NCBI GenBank assembly: GCA_032123495.1
Contig: JAQBFG010000316.1
Coordinates: forward strand, 1-31,239
Source of the DNA: JAAERC01 sp032123495
GTDB taxonomy: Bacteria > Zixibacteria > MSB-5A5 > GN15 > PGXB01
Reading direction: 5' to 3'
Length of the DNA: 31,239 bases
The notes beneath the pieces are model-generated. The model did not search any database and was not told the origin of the DNA. It was given only the letters and a program-made list of their open reading frames with translations. The translations under genes and the position numbers were made by a program. This document shows, in pieces, positions 15,034 to 22,281 of the stretch. The number at the start of each line of letters is the position of its first letter. Position 1 is the first letter of the stretch.

Positions 15034-17003
15034 TGGCATCATTGTACGCAGGAGTATCCGGACTGAGAAATCATCAGATTCGGATGAATGTCATTGGTAA
15101 TAACGTTGCCAATGTGAATACGATCGGTTTTAAAGGCGGACGAGTTACTTTCCGCGAAGCACTTATTCAGGATTACAAGGGTGCTGGTCGTCCGACTGAT
15201 CTGTCTGGTGGAACAAACCCGGTTCAGATGGGACTTGGTATGCAGGTCTCGACAATTGATAACCTTTTCCAGCAGGGTGGTCTTGAGACAACCGGTCAGG
15301 TAACCGACCTCGCAATTCAGGGCTCGGGATTTTTTGTACTGTCTGATAACAGCGGTGTCTTTTACTCTCGCGCCGGATCATTTAATTTTGACGCCAATGC
15401 TAATCTGGTTGACCCGTCGAATGGTTTGTTTGTTCAGGGAAGAATGGCTGCACCTGATGGTACTATTCCGATCTCCAATCCGGTTGGTACGATTACGGTT
15501 CCATTTGGACAGCAGGATCCTGCCAGAGCGACCACTGAAATAGTTTTTGGAAATAATTTGAATTCAATGGCGACCGATTCGGTGGCGACCTTGACTTCAG
15601 CCGGAACAACCGGTATTTCTACCGTGATCGGTAGTGCCGTGAATGGTGCCGGTGGTGTCCATACCTTAACTATTGCTGGTGCTCAGGCGACCAATTCGAC
15701 TTTTGCCGGTGCCAATGTTGCCGATGATGGAACTGGTGCTCCGGGAATGGTTCTTTCAAGTAATATGACTTTATCAAGTTTGGGAGTGACCGATACTTCG
15801 GGATTCCAGCTTTCGCGCGACAACGGTTCCCTAATAGATACGGTATCGGGATTGACAGTTGATTCCACAGTCGGCGATCTTATCTCGGCTATTAATCAGA
15901 TCAGTGATATCAGAGCGGAACTGGTTGGCGGCGAAATTCAGATCAGCAAGATAAGAGCAGGCGCTGGCACTGATTACAATATAGAATCATCGGCAGCTGC
16001 TGTGACTCTTGATCCGGTTGGCGGATTTGCCACTGCCGGTAATATTGTCGGTGTTATTTTTGGCGCTCCGGATGGTGCTGTTTTTACCGCCAATAACGGA
16101 ACCAATCATACATTTACTTGTGAAGATATATTTGTCCCGACCGGCGAAGTGGCTCAGGCTCCTGAACTGCTTGATATTATTGTTGATGATACAACCGGTT
16201 TGGCGACGGGGGTTGGTAGACTTGGCCGAGGTGGCGTGGAAGTCAGCACTCAATCAGGTCTGGTCGCTGGCACAGCCGCGATTACAACCGATGATACCAT
16301 TCATGGAACCTCGATGACTGTTTATGATTCTCAGGGGGGTAAACATTCATTAACAATAGAGTTTTTAAAATCAGTTAATTCCAATGAATGGAACTGGACA
16401 GCTTCATTCTCGGGAATTGAAACAATAGTTAGTGGTGCAACCGGATCGGTCAGATTCAATTCGGATGGTTCACTTTTGAATTTCGATTACGATGGTGGCG
16501 CCAGTTCGGTCGTTTTTAATCCGAACAATGGAGCGGCAACATCTTCTGTTGATGTTGATGCCGGAACCGCAGGTCGTTTTGATGGTCTAACCGGTTTTGC
16601 CTCGCCAAATACGGCGTCCATTATGGAGCAAGACGGATATACGGTCGGTATTCTTGACAAAATCTCGATCGATCAGGGTGGAGCGATCTATGGCATTTTC
16701 ACCAATGGTGTCAGCCGTGCTCTGGCTCAGATATTGTTGGCCGATTTTAACAACCAGGGTGGTATGCTAAAGGCTGGTAGTTCTCTCTATCAGTCATCGG
16801 CAAACTCGGGCGAAGCCATGATCGGTGTTGCCGGTGAAACCATTTCGGGATCGATTTCATCAGGTGCCTTGGAGTCATCGTCAGTCGATATTTCCCAGGA
16901 ATTTACATCGATGATTACGGCTCAGAGAGGATTCCAGGCCAATGCGAGGATCATTACAACCTCGGATACAATGCTTGATGAGCTGGTTAACCTGAAACGT
17001 TAA
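15030..17003 (+). CDS. flgE: Flagellar hook protein
   Basis: FlgE polymerises into the hook joining basal body and filament. The N-terminal rod/hook signature is SLYAGVSGLRNHQIRMNVIG then NNVANVNTIGFKGGRVTF. DLAIQGSGFFVLSDN and FYSRAGSFNFDANANL follow. The C-terminal signature is LESSSVDISQEFTSMITAQR then GFQANARIITTSDTMLDELV. At 657 residues it is much longer than the common 400 or so: the middle (about 190-440) is a large variable insertion, as in other long hooks where surface domains vary. AAGGAGG (15013-15019) supports ATG 15030; ATG 15033 directly after it is an alternative. Confidence 0.95.
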   Translation: MMASLYAGVSGLRNHQIRMNVIGNNVANVNTIGFKGGRVTFREALIQDYKGAGRPTDLSGGTNPVQMGLGMQVSTIDNLFQQGGLETTGQVTDLAIQGSGFFVLSDNSGVFYSRAGSFNFDANANLVDPSNGLFVQGRMAAPDGTIPISNPVGTITVPFGQQDPARATTEIVFGNNLNSMATDSVATLTSAGTTGISTVIGSAVNGAGGVHTLTIAGAQATNSTFAGANVADDGTGAPGMVLSSNMTLSSLGVTDTSGFQLSRDNGSLIDTVSGLTVDSTVGDLISAINQISDIRAELVGGEIQISKIRAGAGTDYNIESSAAAVTLDPVGGFATAGNIVGVIFGAPDGAVFTANNGTNHTFTCEDIFVPTGEVAQAPELLDIIVDDTTGLATGVGRLGRGGVEVSTQSGLVAGTAAITTDDTIHGTSMTVYDSQGGKHSLTIEFLKSVNSNEWNWTASFSGIETIVSGATGSVRFNSDGSLLNFDYDGGASSVVFNPNNGAATSSVDVDAGTAGRFDGLTGFASPNTASIMEQDGYTVGILDKISIDQGGAIYGIFTNGVSRALAQILLADFNNQGGMLKAGSSLYQSSANSGEAMIGVAGETISGSISSGALESSSVDISQEFTSMITAQRGFQANARIITTSDTMLDELVNLKR

Positions 17004-17015
17004 TAAGTAATAGAA

Positions 17016-17225
17016 ATGATAAAAGTAACAAGAATAAATAATAGTGAGATAATCATAAACTCAGATCTGATTGAGTTTGTCGAATCGAGTCCTGATACAA
17101 TTATCAGTCTTACCGATGGCAAGAAGATAATCGTGAAGGAAACTCCCGATGATATCATTCAAAAGGTGGCGAAATTTCGCCGCCTTACTTTCGGTATCGA
17201 CTTGACTCAGGAACTGAAGAATTAG
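17016..17225 (+). CDS. flbD: FlbD/SwrD family flagellar protein
   Basis: This 69-residue protein matches the small FlbD (SwrD) family: MIKVTRINNSEIIINSDLIE, ESSPDTIISLTDGKKIIVKE and the tail QKVAKFRRLTFG. In Bacillus, SwrD affects motor torque. It lies between flgE and fliL, the family's usual position; in other genomes motA and motB often come between it and fliL, but here they do not. It starts 12 bases after flgE without a strong ribosome binding site. Confidence 0.9.
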   Translation: MIKVTRINNSEIIINSDLIEFVESSPDTIISLTDGKKIIVKETPDDIIQKVAKFRRLTFGIDLTQELKN

Positions 17226-17245
17226 AATTGAAAAGGAGATAAATT

Positions 17246-17794
17246 ATGCCGTTGGATGGACCAACGCCGATATCAGGTGAGGTTGCTGGCGCCGAGGTTG
17301 AAGAAGAACAGGAACAATCAAAGAAGAAAAAGGGTATTCCTTCGATTGTTATCTATGGCGGGATAGCGGCAGTAATGGTTGTCGCCGGTTATTTTGCCGG
17401 GACAAAATTCCTTGGTTCGGCAGGAAAAGCAGGCGAAGTAGCAGTCTCCGGAACCGAAGCTAATGATGAAAACGGAGAAGAGGTTACTGGTGCCACTGAA
17501 ATGATTGAACTTGAGGATATCATTGTTAATCCGGCCGGTACCGGAGGGACCAGGTTTTTGGCCGCCTCGATCGGTTTTGAAATCAGTGGAAGTCAAACGA
17601 AACAGTTGTTTGAGAATAAGATGCCGATGGTTCGCGATGCCTTGATATCGATTCTTGGCTCCAAAACTATTGAACAGTTGTCCGATGCCAAGGAAAAAGA
17701 GATAACGCGATATCAGATCAAAAAAAGAGTTGAGCATTTACTGAAGACCAAAAAACTTGAAGCGGTTTATTTTACAAACTTTGTCCTTCAGTAG
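17246..17794 (+). CDS. fliL: Flagellar basal body-associated protein FliL
   Basis: FliL is a single-pass inner-membrane protein that rings the stator and supports torque. One helix is seen at about 32-55 (PSIVIYGGIAAVMVVAGYFA). It is followed by an acidic linker and the periplasmic FliL domain: MIELEDIIVNPAGTGGTRFL, ALISILGSKTIEQLSDAKEK, then a tail ending EAVYFTNFVLQ. Its 182 residues are normal. AAAAGGAG upstream supports ATG 17246. It sits 19 bases before fliM, as in many flagellar operons. Confidence 0.92.
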   Translation: MPLDGPTPISGEVAGAEVEEEQEQSKKKKGIPSIVIYGGIAAVMVVAGYFAGTKFLGSAGKAGEVAVSGTEANDENGEEVTGATEMIELEDIIVNPAGTGGTRFLAASIGFEISGSQTKQLFENKMPMVRDALISILGSKTIEQLSDAKEKEITRYQIKKRVEHLLKTKKLEAVYFTNFVLQ

Positions 17795-17813
17795 AAAGTA
17801 AGGAGTTGTTCGA

Positions 17814-18812
17814 TTGGCTAAAATCCTGTCACAGGACGAAATTGATGCTCTCCTGACGACCGTATCGTCGAACGAGCCTGATTCAGTAATCTCCGCACCG
17901 GCGGTGGATCAGGATGAATCTAGAGCGGTTGCCACCTATGACTTTAAGCATCCCAACCGGGTCTCCAAAGATCAGGTTAGAACGCTGGAGAATATGCATG
18001 ACAACCTGGCGGCGCAGATCGGCTCAACCTTATCGGCGACGCTAAGAACGATGGTTGATGTTGATTTGATATCAGTCGATCAGATAAACTTTTCAGAGTA
18101 TATCATGTCGCTGGTATCGCCATCATGTTCCTATACAATTTCGGCCGAACCTCTGGAGGGGCTTTGCATAATTGATTTTAATCCCACGCTGACATTTGCC
18201 TTTATCGATCGGATGTTTGGCGGCGGACAAAAGATTCTTGAAATTGAACGGGAATTGACACCGATAGAAAAAAAGGTGATGGCACGAATTGCCGACAGAG
18301 CATACCGTGACCTTGAGAAATCATGGGAGAATATTGTTCCCATTAAAATTGAGCAAAAATCGTTTGAGACTAACCCGCAGTTTATCAGGATTGTCCCGGC
18401 TGGAGAAACAGTGATTGTGGTCTCACTGCAACTGAAACTGTTTAACACAACCGGGTTGCTGACTATCTGTTATCCGTATGTTTCCCTTGAGGGACATCTT
18501 ACCAAATTGACGGCGCAAAGCTGGATCGATGCAACCAAAAAGAAAAATCTGGTCGAGAGTCGCGATATCAACAAAGAGAACATTTGCAAGGTTGATATTC
18601 CTCTCTCATTGATTTTGGCTCGCACTAAATTGAAAATGCGAGATTTTCTAAATTTGAAAATAGGTGACGTTGTTACTACCGAGACCAAAATAAACGCACC
18701 ATCGGAACTAATTGTTGGCGCAAAGAAAAAATATTTGTGTCGCCCGGGATTGTATGGTAGAAGACAAGCCTGTAAAATTGAAGAAATATATTCTTTTATA
18801 AGAAAGGAGTAG
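17814..18812 (+). CDS. fliM: Flagellar motor switch protein FliM
   Basis: FliM links the rotor ring to chemotaxis signals: its N-terminus binds phosphorylated CheY. The N-terminal motif ILSQDEIDALLTTV is fully conserved. The middle CheC-like domain includes FAFIDRMFGGG, and the C-terminal SpoA domain is near 250-325 (VDIPLSLILARTKLKMRDFL, then LKIGDVVTTE). Length is standard at 332 residues. The start is TTG 17814, set by AAGGAG (17800-17805) 8 bases upstream and by the conserved N-terminus beginning right after it. fliN follows 6 bases after the stop. Confidence 0.95.
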   Translation: MAKILSQDEIDALLTTVSSNEPDSVISAPAVDQDESRAVATYDFKHPNRVSKDQVRTLENMHDNLAAQIGSTLSATLRTMVDVDLISVDQINFSEYIMSLVSPSCSYTISAEPLEGLCIIDFNPTLTFAFIDRMFGGGQKILEIERELTPIEKKVMARIADRAYRDLEKSWENIVPIKIEQKSFETNPQFIRIVPAGETVIVVSLQLKLFNTTGLLTICYPYVSLEGHLTKLTAQSWIDATKKKNLVESRDINKENICKVDIPLSLILARTKLKMRDFLNLKIGDVVTTETKINAPSELIVGAKKKYLCRPGLYGRRQACKIEEIYSFIRKE

Positions 18813-18818
18813 CGGTTA

Positions 18819-19574
18819 ATGGATGAAAATAATGGCTTGGATGTGGATCAGGAGAATGCCTCTTTAGAAGAAGAAAACATTTCTGAAGACCGATCTCCGG
18901 ACGCAGCCGTATTGGAAAAGCCAGCCGCTGATTCCATCGCTCCCGAAGAAAATGCAGTTGAGGGCGAAACTCCTGGTGAAAGTTCAGGCGAAGTAAGCCA
19001 GGATGAGCAGGCGGCTTTGCTTAATCAGGAAGATATAATTGACGAATCTGACGATGACGGTGAAGATTCAGGCAGTTCCGGATTGTTGAGCCAGGAGGAG
19101 ATAGATAATGCTATCGAGCAAGGGGGAGCCGAAGATTCTGAAAACGATCAGGATGTCGGCGGCGAAGATGGCATGAGTCAGGAAGAGATTGATGCCGCTA
19201 TCAATGCGGCGGTGGGAGAGTTGGATGTTGGTGATTTTTCATCAACCGAGAAACAACCTGAAGTGAAAGAAGCAGATTTCCAACAGTTGTCTTCAAGTAA
19301 TACAAGTGGTGGTCAAAGAAATATCGATCTACTGATGGATGTGGAACTACCGGTTTCAATCGAGCTTGGCAGAACCACCATGGACATCTCTGATATTCTG
19401 GCGCTGGGTCCTGGCAGTGTCGTCGAATTGGAAAAGCTGGTTGGTGAACCGGTTGATCTATTGGTTAATAACAAATGCGTGGCACGTGGTGAGGTGGTTG
19501 TTGTTGAGGAGAATTTTGGTCTCCGCATTACATCTCTGATTTCGCCGGAGGAAAGAATAAAGAATCTGCAATGA
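18819..19574 (+). CDS. fliN: Flagellar motor switch protein FliN with long acidic N-terminus
   Basis: The C-terminal SpoA domain (about 165-245) is typical FliN: LLMDVELPVSIELGRTTMDI, then LGPGSVVELEKLVGEPVDLL and GEVVVVEENFGLRITSLISP. FliN forms the base of the C-ring and contacts the export apparatus. Before it stand about 160 acidic residues, far more than in short FliN proteins. This part holds FliM-like motifs: LLSQEEIDNAI (89-99), MSQEEIDAAI (119-128) and a partial LLNQEDI (67-73). They resemble the CheY-binding LSQDEIDALL of FliM. No CheC phosphatase domain is seen, so it is not a full FliY. Its stop overlaps the fliO start (ATGA). Confidence 0.93.
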   Translation: MDENNGLDVDQENASLEEENISEDRSPDAAVLEKPAADSIAPEENAVEGETPGESSGEVSQDEQAALLNQEDIIDESDDDGEDSGSSGLLSQEEIDNAIEQGGAEDSENDQDVGGEDGMSQEEIDAAINAAVGELDVGDFSSTEKQPEVKEADFQQLSSSNTSGGQRNIDLLMDVELPVSIELGRTTMDISDILALGPGSVVELEKLVGEPVDLLVNNKCVARGEVVVVEENFGLRITSLISPEERIKNLQ

Positions 19575-20191
19575 ACAAAACAAGATCAAAATTAGGCTGG
19601 AAGCTGATTATTCTTCTTATTGTTTCAGCAGCATTTGTTCTGTCGCGATTTGGAATTGTTGCAGCCAATGAAGTTGAAACAGAAAAGGCGGCGGCAGTTA
19701 TTGCTCAGGCCGACAATCAACAGGATAGAACTGAGTCAACTCAGCTATCCGGGTTGACAACCAATGATGAAGAATCATTGGTGGGACCGATGCTGAAACT
19801 GATATTGGCGCTAGTGGCAGTGGTTGGCGGCATTTATGGATTTCTTATTGTCCTGAGAAAAATGATGGGATCAAAATTCTCGGCCAATGGAGATAACCGA
19901 CTGCTGGAGACGCTCGAGACTACCTATCTCGCGCAGAAAAAATCTGTGTCACTGATTAGATTTGGCGAAAAAGCTGTACTGGTTGGTGTGGCGGAAAATT
20001 CAATTTCGGTTCTGGCCGAACTGAACAGTGATGAGACCAAAAAAATCATCTCTGAGTGTGCAACTGGCAAACGGGAAGCAGGTTTTAAATCTGTTTTTGC
20101 CGGTGCCCGGGAAAAACTAAAATCATTTGATATGAAGAAGTTTAATGTTCCCTGGATTCCCAAAGAAACTGATAGACCTCAAGAGGTCTAA
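19571..20191 (+). CDS. fliO: Flagellar biosynthetic protein FliO
   Basis: FliO is a membrane chaperone that helps build the FliP ring of the export gate. A first hydrophobic stretch (about 10-30) looks like a signal or anchor. The second (about 73-92, MLKLILALVAVVGGIYGFLI) is the family's membrane helix, followed by the cytoplasmic segment LLETLETTYLAQKKSVSLIR and FGEKAVLVGVAENSISVLAE, the classic FliO/MopB pattern. It is called from this pattern and its place between fliN and fliP. It starts inside the fliN stop (ATGA). Its last codons form one arm pair of a hairpin (see 20173-20218). Confidence 0.87.
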   Translation: MNKTRSKLGWKLIILLIVSAAFVLSRFGIVAANEVETEKAAAVIAQADNQQDRTESTQLSGLTTNDEESLVGPMLKLILALVAVVGGIYGFLIVLRKMMGSKFSANGDNRLLETLETTYLAQKKSVSLIRFGEKAVLVGVAENSISVLAELNSDETKKIISECATGKREAGFKSVFAGAREKLKSFDMKKFNVPWIPKETDRPQEV

Positions 20192-20218
20192 CATTAAATA
20201 GACGACATGGAGTCGTCT
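20173..20218 (+). promoter_or_regulatory. Two back-to-back hairpins between fliO and fliP
   Basis: TAGACCTC (20173-20180) and GAGGTCTA (20183-20190) form a perfect dyad over the fliO stop. Ten bases later AGACGAC (20200-20206) and GTCGTCT (20212-20218) form a second perfect 7-bp stem around ATGGA. Neither has a T-tract, so simple termination is unlikely. A segmental mRNA stabiliser, RNase processing site or protein-binding dyad would fit. The fliP start lies 33 bases further on. Confidence 0.45.
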
Positions 20219-20251
20219 TAATAAATAGGATTTAAAAAGGTTTCATAGGAT

Positions 20252-21001
20252 ATGAAAACAGGCGTAAAAACCGCTATCTTTCTTATTTTGATTATGGCCG
20301 CCCTGAGCGGGATGGCATCGGCACAGGCAATCCCCAAAATTTCATTAGAAGTCGGTCAATCAACCGAGCCAAGTGATCTTTCGGCAACATTGCAGATTGT
20401 CCTTCTTCTCACGGTACTGACCTTGGCACCATCGATTATTCTGATGATGACATCGTTTGTTCGCATTATAATTGTCCTCGGTTTTTTGCGTCAGGCTATC
20501 GGTACCCAGCAGTTGCCGCCAAATCAATTATTAATGTCTTTGGCCCTGATATTGACGTTTTTTATTATCAGTCCGATTGCTAATCAGGCCTACAACGAGG
20601 GCTTGAAACCTTACCTGGCTGAGGAAATACCTATTGAAGAGGCTTTTGATAAGGGGATCGCACCATTTAGAGAATTCATGATGGCGCAGGTCGATGAAAA
20701 AGATCTAAGTCTGTTTGTAAATCTTTCCGGAATGGAACGGCCGGAAAAACCTGAAGATATTCCATTACATATCCTGATACCGAGTTTTATGATCTCCGAA
20801 TTACGCACCGGCTTTGAGATCGCCTTCCTGATTTTTATCCCATTCCTTGTGATTGATATGGTGGTCGCCTCGGTATTGATGTCGATGGGTATGATGATGC
20901 TGCCGCCTATCATGGTGGCCTTACCATTTAAAATATTACTATTTGTGCTGGTTGATGGATGGTATCTATTGGTCCAATCGCTGGTACAATCATTCTATTA
21001 G
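20252..21001 (+). CDS. fliP: Flagellar export gate protein FliP
   Basis: FliP forms the pentameric core of the flagellar type III export gate with FliQ and FliR. A cleavable signal peptide (about 1-25, ending ASAQA) is typical of FliP. Conserved blocks are TSFVRIIIVLGFLRQAIGTQ, QLPPNQLLMSLALILTFFII and the second half IPSFMISELRTGFEIAFLIF then MVVASVLMSMGMMMLPP. Length is normal at 249 residues. AAAAAGG lies about 11 bases before the ATG. Confidence 0.97.
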   Translation: MKTGVKTAIFLILIMAALSGMASAQAIPKISLEVGQSTEPSDLSATLQIVLLLTVLTLAPSIILMMTSFVRIIIVLGFLRQAIGTQQLPPNQLLMSLALILTFFIISPIANQAYNEGLKPYLAEEIPIEEAFDKGIAPFREFMMAQVDEKDLSLFVNLSGMERPEKPEDIPLHILIPSFMISELRTGFEIAFLIFIPFLVIDMVVASVLMSMGMMMLPPIMVALPFKILLFVLVDGWYLLVQSLVQSFY

Positions 21002-21019
21002 TGGACGGGGCAGGATAAA

Positions 21020-21283
21020 ATGACACCGGAAATGGTAATTACAATAGGGCGCGACGCGATAACGACGATGCTGCTGGTGGCGGCTCCAATGCTGATATCG
21101 GGACTGATAATCGGAGTGACGATTTCGCTGTTTCAGGCCGTTACACAGATTCAGGAGATGACCCTAACCTTTATTCCAAAAATCGTTATTGTGGCGGTTT
21201 CGCTATTAGTTTTCCTGCCATGGATGACCAATCTCCTGCTTGATTTTACCAGGAATCTGTTTGGACTTATTCCGACGCTATGA
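21020..21283 (+). CDS. fliQ: Flagellar export gate protein FliQ
   Basis: FliQ is a small two-helix subunit of the export gate. The sequence MTPEMVITIGRDAITTMLLV, LISGLIIGVTISLFQAVTQI and TLTFIPKIVIVAVSLLVFLP matches the family along its full 87 residues. It follows fliP by 18 bases. Its TGA stop overlaps an ATG that opens a 35-codon frame, and the next recognised gene, fliR, starts 199 bases downstream, an unusually wide gap for this pair. Confidence 0.96.
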   Translation: MTPEMVITIGRDAITTMLLVAAPMLISGLIIGVTISLFQAVTQIQEMTLTFIPKIVIVAVSLLVFLPWMTNLLLDFTRNLFGLIPTL

Positions 21284-21387
21284 TAACCTATATCCAGAAA
21301 ATATTTCCCAGCGGTTTGGCAAAATTTACTTTGTCTGGACAAAAACCTCCCGGAGACATCTGTCCGATGTTCTCTAACTCATTGTAA
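21280..21387 (+). CDS. Possible 35-residue leader ORF in the fliQ-fliR gap
   Basis: The ATG overlaps the fliQ stop (ATGA) and a 35-codon frame runs to TAA at 21385-21387. The product, starting MITYIQKIFPSGLAKF and ending CPMFSNSL, matches no family I know. The stop lies 9 bases before the 5' arm of a perfect inverted repeat whose other arm covers the fliR start, so its translation could influence that structure. A hairpin (GAGACATC 21353-21360 with GATGTTCTC 21366-21374, one bulged T) lies inside it. A frame this short can arise by chance. Confidence 0.25.
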   Translation: MITYIQKIFPSGLAKFTLSGQKPPGDICPMFSNSL

Positions 21388-21396
21388 CAGATACAG

Positions 21397-21488
21397 TAAC
21401 ATTTCTTTTTTGTCGTTGCTTTGATTGGCATGGGAGTTGATTAAAGCTATTGACAGATAACCCGTACTGTAGGTAAAAAGAAATGTTA
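21397..21488 (+). promoter_or_regulatory. Perfect 14-bp inverted repeat over the fliR start codon
   Basis: TAACATTTCTTTTT (21397-21410) is the exact reverse complement of AAAAAGAAATGTTA (21475-21488). The 3' arm holds the fliR ATG (21483-21485) and its weak purine-rich ribosome binding region. Inside the 64-base spacer are further pairings: TGTC (21411-21414) with GACA (21452-21455), and GCTTTGA (21418-21424) with TTAAAGC (21441-21447, one wobble). If transcribed, the RNA could fold into a long hairpin that hides the fliR start. This reads as a candidate cis-acting translational control element. Confidence 0.6.
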
Positions 21489-22271
21489 GATTTTTTGACA
21501 TACGGCGCTGATAAGCTTGAAACACTGCTTCTAATCTCATTTAGAGCCGGTGGTTTATTTCTGACAGCGCCCATTTTAGGACATCATTCAATACCTATGA
21601 CTGTCAAGGCCGGTTTTGCGGTTGTTCTGGCGATTGTTTTAATACCTTTTGCCGCTCAAGCCCCGATGCCAGCGGTGGAATCGATCTGGTTGCTTGCGAT
21701 TTTGGCCGCCAAAGAATTTCTGGTCGGATTAATTATTGGGTTTCTTTTTACACTTTTATTTGACGGCGTCAGAATGGGCGGCGGTATTGTTGGTTTCCAG
21801 CAGGGTCTTTTGATGGCCAACGTGATGGATCCTGAAGCCGGATCGCAGGTTTCGGTAGTGGCCGAGTTCTGGATCGTTCTGGCATCATTGATATTTATTG
21901 CAATCGACGGACATCACGCGATTATTTCGGCTTTGGCCGACAGTTATCAGTTGATTCCAGTAGGCACGATCGGTTTTACCGGACCAGCAGGAGAAGCGAT
22001 TATTCGTTTATCTGCTTATGCTTTTACGATGGCGATAAAAATCAGCGCCCCGATAGTTATTACCCTGTTTCTGGTTTCGGTTTCGCTTGGAGTTGTCGCC
22101 AGAACGGTTCCCCAGATGAATATTTTTATTGTTGGGATGCCTCTTAAGATAGGGATCGGGTTTCTGGTAATGGCAATGGTGCTGCCGATTTTCAAAAGTA
22201 TTATCAATCACACTTTGACTTATTTGGATAGTCAGGTTCTGGCTGTTTTGGCCGGAATGAGCACTACCTAA
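21483..22271 (+). CDS. fliR: Flagellar export gate protein FliR
   Basis: FliR completes the FliPQR export core in the inner membrane. The protein has six or so hydrophobic helices. Typical blocks are LLLISFRAGGLFLTAPILGH, the FLVGLIIGFLFTLLFDGVRM segment and the tail block VVARTVPQMNIFIVGMPLKI. Length is normal at 262 residues. ATG 21483 is the right start by comparison with family N-termini. It has only a weak purine-rich ribosome binding site, and this start lies in one arm of a perfect inverted repeat. flhB follows after 10 bases. Confidence 0.95.
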   Translation: MLDFLTYGADKLETLLLISFRAGGLFLTAPILGHHSIPMTVKAGFAVVLAIVLIPFAAQAPMPAVESIWLLAILAAKEFLVGLIIGFLFTLLFDGVRMGGGIVGFQQGLLMANVMDPEAGSQVSVVAEFWIVLASLIFIAIDGHHAIISALADSYQLIPVGTIGFTGPAGEAIIRLSAYAFTMAIKISAPIVITLFLVSVSLGVVARTVPQMNIFIVGMPLKIGIGFLVMAMVLPIFKSIINHTLTYLDSQVLAVLAGMSTT

Positions 22272-22281
22272 GGGATATTTA

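Noticed and set aside
21426..21441. Sigma-54 like site TGGCATGGGAGTTGAT before fliR
   Set aside because: The -12 element reads GA instead of the required GC. It also lies within the inverted-repeat spacer, so I treat it as chance.
21450..21480. Sigma-70 promoter from the TTGACA at 21450-21455
   Set aside because: The -35 box is perfect, but no acceptable -10 box is found 16-18 bases downstream (GTAAAA or similar only).
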